64,000 nt of DNA, from assembly GCF_000003815.2 (NCBI RefSeq), contig NC_049983.1, positions 20,487,682 through 20,551,681 on the forward strand, given 5' to 3'. Positions within the stretch are counted from its first letter, which is position 1; every line of letters begins with the position of its first letter. The notes below the pieces were generated by a model, which was not told the DNA's origin, did no database searches, and saw only the letters and a program-made list of their open reading frames with translations. Position numbers and translations under genes: made by a program. Source of the stretch: Branchiostoma floridae (lineage: Eukaryota > Chordata > Leptocardii > Amphioxiformes > Branchiostomatidae). Positions 59,441 through 64,000 of the stretch are shown here, piece after piece.

Positions 59441-61535
59441 CATGTACTACGTACTATACACCGTCACCGTGTAATGAAATGCTTACGGTGCTTAAGCTAA
59501 GGTTTTCCATTACAGTATGTGACAACAATACTTATCCACCCCTCATAATCACAACACTTGGCAACGTTATCAATATATCTACCAGACGGTCAACACTTCC
59601 CTCCCCTGGCCCTTTCAAACACTAGTAGTTTATAAAAGTAGAAGGCAACGTTCATCGGCGTAGCTCATTGGCCCGAATGTCCTAGCAATCACGGATTGTA
59701 ATTGATTTTTAACCGTCTTTTGAAAGATAATATTTAAAGTTACCAAGCAACATAAGTCAGGCGCTCAACCTGCCCTTGAAACGAGGTAGATGGAGGCACA
59801 CACGCCCGTCCCGATGCTTCAATGACTCGGGGCAAAGTCATGGAGGTCAGTAGAATAACTCTAGATAGCATAAGCGCCCTCATTACACCGCAAATACATT
59901 AGTGGTACTTGAGAGACAATGAACTAGCTGTGCAGAAGTGAGATAACTAATCTGTGTGCTGCCAGACGTCACCGAGCACAAATCCCCAGTAACAAGTGTA
60001 TCTTGTTTTGTCAGCACTTAATGTGGACGTTTTGTCAACAAGTGTTAAAACACCATTCCCACTGACCTTTATTTTCAGAGGTCAACCAACTATAAATGGT
60101 GATATGCTAACTATGTACATACCCACAATCAGCCGAGCTACCATTAAGTGATCATAAAGTACACGTTGCATGCCTACACCTTAACGGACCCATACATTCT
60201 TGAAAGGGGACGTATTTTATATGGACGATTTAGCTCAGTACCAAACTTCACACTAAAAGTACATACTTGTGCTTGTTCTTATGCGGCATCTTGTCCTATA
60301 CGTAACCATAAAACATCATCCCATCGTTCATCTCAGTATTCATTCTTTAAAATCTATGGCTCCCCAATTTTAAGGGGGGAATGGTACAACTCACCGTTTT
60401 ACAACGTGGGACGTGTGCATTCCATCGTTTGCTGCCCGCTAACGCCAAGGGACCAGTGTACTAGCGGAGGTACTAGAGGACCTTGGGCAGTTGGTGCACT
60501 TGCTTACGGAATCCTGATATCTACTCCCTCTAACATTTTGTTCTTTCAGACTCTGACTTTGACCTTTTTCAGTAGAAATATTTTTGGACTTTCAGACTTC
60601 GTATATCCAAAGATTGCTTTGATTCACCAGTATCTGAGGGTCACGGGAGGACAAGGGTGGAGACTTCGTGACCAGCAAACGACTTGAGACAAAACACAAG
60701 TAAGTAACATTGTTTGTCTTAAGAACACTGGCCTATTGTCGGCATAACAGTTGTACATGCTATACACTTAGACATAGTGGACTTGGGATAATCCCTGTAC
60801 ATTGGAAATTACTACTACTGCTACTGCCAGTCAGTAGACTGACAGTAGAATATTATGTTAAGAATAACTGTTGTCGTCACTTGATGAGGACTTCCCAGGC
60901 CTGTTGCGCCCTATATTGTCAATCCAAGTGGTTGAATCACCAACAAGAACTACGTTCATCATGTATAATTTCTATAGCAAAGTATTCTAGTCATTACCTG
61001 TGGCACTACAGCAGTGATTACATGCATACATATTGCACTATAACGTGTTGTTTTTCTGTAGTCTGTGTCGGTATTTATTTAATCCTTCCCCTGCATGTGT
61101 TTGGAACATGACAGTGAAAATAACCTTTCCCAGGCGTGCCGTCTCATGGTCACAGTTGCGCATGTTTTTCTATAGGAAAGCGGACAGCACAAAGGTTCAG
61201 ACTTGTGTAATATTACTTCCAGATTTATGGCTGAGGTTTGTGTTGCTTGCTTGGAAACATGCGAGTGTCTGATGAAACTTTTTAAACATTTCTGTAATAA
61301 ATATTGTCAGGTTTAACGTGTAAGTCATTTCTGCTGGACAGGTGATTGAACGTCATTGTGTGTTCTTTTGACCTGCTTATCTTTTGTGTAGCCATAGGCA
61401 GAATTTACAGCACTAAGCTCGTGGTTATGGTAAGATATCCGTGAGTGTTTTTGTAGTGTTACAAAACGAGACATAGTCGGCTGTTGACAATACATTCCCG
61501 GGTCTCCGATTCAAATTCTCCACTTTGACTAGCGC

Positions 61536-61620
61536 TAGCCTGGATACCAGACACCAGACCGATCTAAAATGTCTGTCTATAGATATTTTTTAGATCGGTC
61601 TAAGGTTTAGTATCCAGCCG
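61536..61620. mobile_element. Short hairpin MITE with TAGCCTGGATACCAGAC end
   Basis: 85-bp near-perfect hairpin: TAGCCTGGATACCAGAC at the left, TTTAGATCGGTCTAAGG with GTATCCAGCC at the right. Flanking 9-mers GACTAGCGC and GACTACACC match at 6 of 9 positions, compatible with a decayed 9-bp duplication. Confidence 0.7.
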
Positions 61621-62327
61621 GACTACACCCTGACTAGCTTCAGACACATTTTCCTACCATAAACATTACCGTGCGCAAATTGCGGTAGTAGTTGCGTCTT
61701 GTTTATACGTCACCAAGGTAACGGTTAAGACATCCACCAATCACGACATCTTCACTAGTTAAGTGTTTACCGACCTTGTTGAGTGTCTGGATAAGGGTTC
61801 GTCATAAACACAAAATTAGGGTCATGCTGACGTATGTTGGAGTGTTCCTGTGGTTTAATTGGTTGGAAAGGACCCAATTTGAAAGGACAAAACTAAACTA
61901 AGTATCAACATAGTAAATTCGTAACGCGATTTACTCTCCAAAGGGAAGAATTGAAATGAATCTCGGACACTACTGGGGAAACAAAGAATCATAGCAAAAA
62001 TCGCAAAAAAAGTTTGAATATCCTCAGCTTGGAGTATAGGTGTGATGTTTCTCCCCCTACTACCACTATCATTTTCAAAATTTACCTATATAACTTTCGA
62101 CTTAGCAGAGTCGACCATCATCTTACCGTCATCTGCACCAAATTTTACATATTTGTAGTAAGATGTTACAAGTGTTTTGTTACCTAATACTGACATAAGA
62201 ATAGCACCCAGTTGTCGGGTTATTTCTTCCTCCAAACCTATTATTAGGACCGAGAGAAAAGCAGCGAAGGACCGTAAAAAACCGACACGTACTAGGAGCT
62301 CGAATAGGAGACAAGCACGCTGAAACC

Positions 62328-64000
62328 ATGGCAACTGAAGTCAGTGAAGATGAGGTTGGACCTGATCAAACATCTACAGAGGAGGAGAAAGATTCGGACA
62401 CAGTAAACAAAGAAGAGACTGGCCTTGGGGATGAACGAAATGACCAAAACGGTGGAGATACGTTGAATATAAATGAAAACGAAAGAGAACAAGATGTAAC
62501 AGAACCCGAAGAAAGACACAGTGACTGCGATGATGATAAAAATTATGACGGGGATGATAATGATGATAATGTAGACGTGCAGGATGCTAAAAAAGAGATC
62601 GACGTGGAACCAACAGAGGAAGAAGGGACGGCCGACCTTGACAGAGATGTGACAGACCAGAATACCGACGACAAAGACGAAGAAGCAAATGAGGCAGAAG
62701 AAAATGATTCCCCTGGCGAAGACAGGAACGTAACCCAAGAAAGTACAGATGCGTTGGACTACAGAGAGGAAGAAGTGGATAAAGATGACACAAAACCAGA
62801 GGAAAGGCAGAGTGAGGATGGCACTAATGAAGGAAACACGCAGGACACAAAACTAGAGGAAAGGCAGAGTGAGGATAGCACTGATGAAGGAAACACACAG
62901 GATGCTGAAGGAGATGGTGAAGTGGACCCGAACGATGAGGAAAAGACGGCTGAACTCGACGTCAATGACTCAGACCAGAAGATCAACAACAAAGTACCAG
63001 TGGCCGAGGAAATAGACTCGCTGGACAGTGAGGATGAGGAGGATGGAGAAGAAGATTATCCTGAGGAAGTGGACCGGGAAGACGATGACAGGGATCAAGA
63101 GGAGAAGGGGGGATCTGCACTGGATAAGCTCACAAATGGAGACGTGGAGGGCAGTACTTTGGCTCCATTGCCGTAAGTCCATATACCAAAATATATCCGT
63201 CGTGCTTTCATGGATAATCCCAACAGAGAATGATGTAATTATAACGTTATTACCAAATAATTCACAAGACGAATTGTTTGTTTAACGTTACGTTTATGAC
63301 ATACATGTCCTAGTGACTATTTTGTGTCACACCTCTGCACAAAACACCATTTGATATGATTACGATAACTGAGGAATTCCTAACTCTTCCAGTGTTTCTT
63401 TCGTCTTTTCCATCCCAGGTTATTCTCCTCCAGGGATGACACACATCCAGCCTGTGTTATCCAGGCCTCCAGCTCCGTGCTGGAAGATCTCAATGTTTCT
63501 GCCTCGGTGGAACGGCCAGGGGTGAGTCCTTTATAAACATACAAGGCTAGTTTGGGCACCGTGCATTACTCCGTAGTAACCAGTCTTTGCGCTTGCTAAC
63601 TTGGTTCGCAAGTAAAAAGATTGAGCTAGAGATTGCTACAGAAGATTGTACCCAAGCTAATATGAGCCACTATTTAAAGTAGATTTTAAAATCTGTTGCA
63701 TGCTTTAGTTCAGTCAATTGGTTAACTGCAAGCAGACGTAGCTCTAGAGACGAAATTCGAATCCTTTTGTATTTCTAACATAGTTCCATGTTATGGAGCT
63801 GTCTAAAAGTTAGCATTAGGACAATAAATCATTGAAAACAATGGTGATTCTTGTTATGTTATATTTCTTCGGAACCAGGAAGGTGCCCGGGTATCTATCG
63901 CCAGTCATCTTAGTTACCTAACGGTGGGGAGACACGAGGAACTCATCAGTGACGTCATCAGACTGGAACCGTTCGGAAAGGAGCTGCCGTCTCCCTTGAA
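62328..64000 (+). CDS. Acidic N-terminus protein with possible ZU5-like domain, 5' part
   Basis: Exons: 62328-63172, 63419-63521, 63879 to beyond the window end. Exon 1 encodes about 281 residues that are overwhelmingly Asp/Glu, with Asn/Gln/Thr, and is probably disordered. It includes a near-duplicate of 19 residues (EERQSEDGTNEGNTQD and EERQSEDSTDEGNTQD, at about 62799-62904). Exons 2-3 are of ordinary composition: LFSSRDDTHPACVIQASSSV, then GARVSIASHLSYLTVGRHEE, then LISDVIRLEPFGKELPSPL. The pattern 'SDVIRLEPFGKELPSPL' resembles the start of a ZU5-type domain as in PIDD1/DTHD1/ankyrin-like death-domain proteins, but the rest is outside the window. The start is the first ATG of the open frame, followed by MATEVSEDEVG. 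The function is unknown; the ZU5 suggestion is tentative. Confidence 0.7.

Larger units (their letters stand above)
58964..62327. other. Intergenic region between ARL8 and the acidic gene
   Basis: Contains a GTTCGCGGTGG-type MITE fragment (59355-59440) and a short hairpin MITE (61536-61620). A 179-codon open frame at 60148-60687 has no recognisable domain, composition or splice context and is not called. The 200-300 bp before 62328 should hold the promoter of the next gene; no TATA box was recognised. Confidence 0.5.

Noticed and set aside
59645-59720. tRNA-like phrase GGCGTAGCTCATTGG
   Set aside because: Resembles a D-arm, but no anticodon stem, T-arm or acceptor stem can be folded around it.
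60148-60687. 179-codon open frame on the plus strand
   Set aside because: No domain, no biased composition typical of coding sequence, no splice partners and no convincing start; likely a chance open frame.
62292-62738. Minus-strand hydrophobic frame (148 codons) opposite the acidic exon
   Set aside because: Antisense of Asp/Glu codons gives Val/Ile/Leu/Phe-rich peptides; it is a shadow of the acidic exon.

Overview
This is eukaryotic genomic DNA with spliced genes, GT-AG introns, five assembly gaps (runs of N) and many small inverted-repeat transposons. The gene content, the SUEL-lectin/WxxW genes and the repeat types suggest an invertebrate deuterostome, most likely a cephalochordate (amphioxus, Branchiostoma). 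This is inferred from reading, not from a database search. All gene models were built by hand from splice signals and remembered family sequences. Reading phase was checked across every intron, and each complete model sums to a whole number of codons.

Layout. 1-4002: noncoding, with a 46-bp minisatellite. 4003-16773 (-): POC1, a centriolar WD40 protein of 14 exons; its introns hold a Harbinger-like element, other inverted repeats and a minisatellite that has copied one of its exon ends. 17353-19747 (+): CCNQ/FAM58 cyclin, divergent from POC1. 20281-21672 (-): RPP14, an RNase P/MRP subunit, tail-to-tail with CCNQ. 22610-30663 (+): RBM17/SPF45, a splicing factor with an unusual run of six short phase-1 exons. 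33094-35701 (-): a Rab19/43-type GTPase whose G4 motif reads CKRD instead of NKxD. 39321-43070 and 46195-50052 (+): two tandem paralogous secreted proteins with a signal peptide, acidic leader exons, a SUEL galactose/rhamnose-binding lectin domain and a terminal WxxW domain. Between them lies an orphan Trp/Cys-rich exon behind a TATA-like box. 52341-58478 (-): ARL8, a lysosomal Arf-like GTPase. 62328-64000 (+): the 5' part of a gene with a very acidic N-terminus and the start of a possible ZU5-like domain, running off the window.

The genes do not form one pathway. Six are conserved housekeeping genes (centriole, cyclin/CDK10, RNase P, spliceosome, two small GTPases) and the lectin pair is lineage-specific secreted or innate-type machinery. 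The most unusual signals are the exon-copying minisatellite in POC1, the RBM17 exon array, the Rab G4 substitution, the orphan exon between the lectin genes, a 5S rRNA-derived sequence, and a MITE family with 9-bp target duplications.
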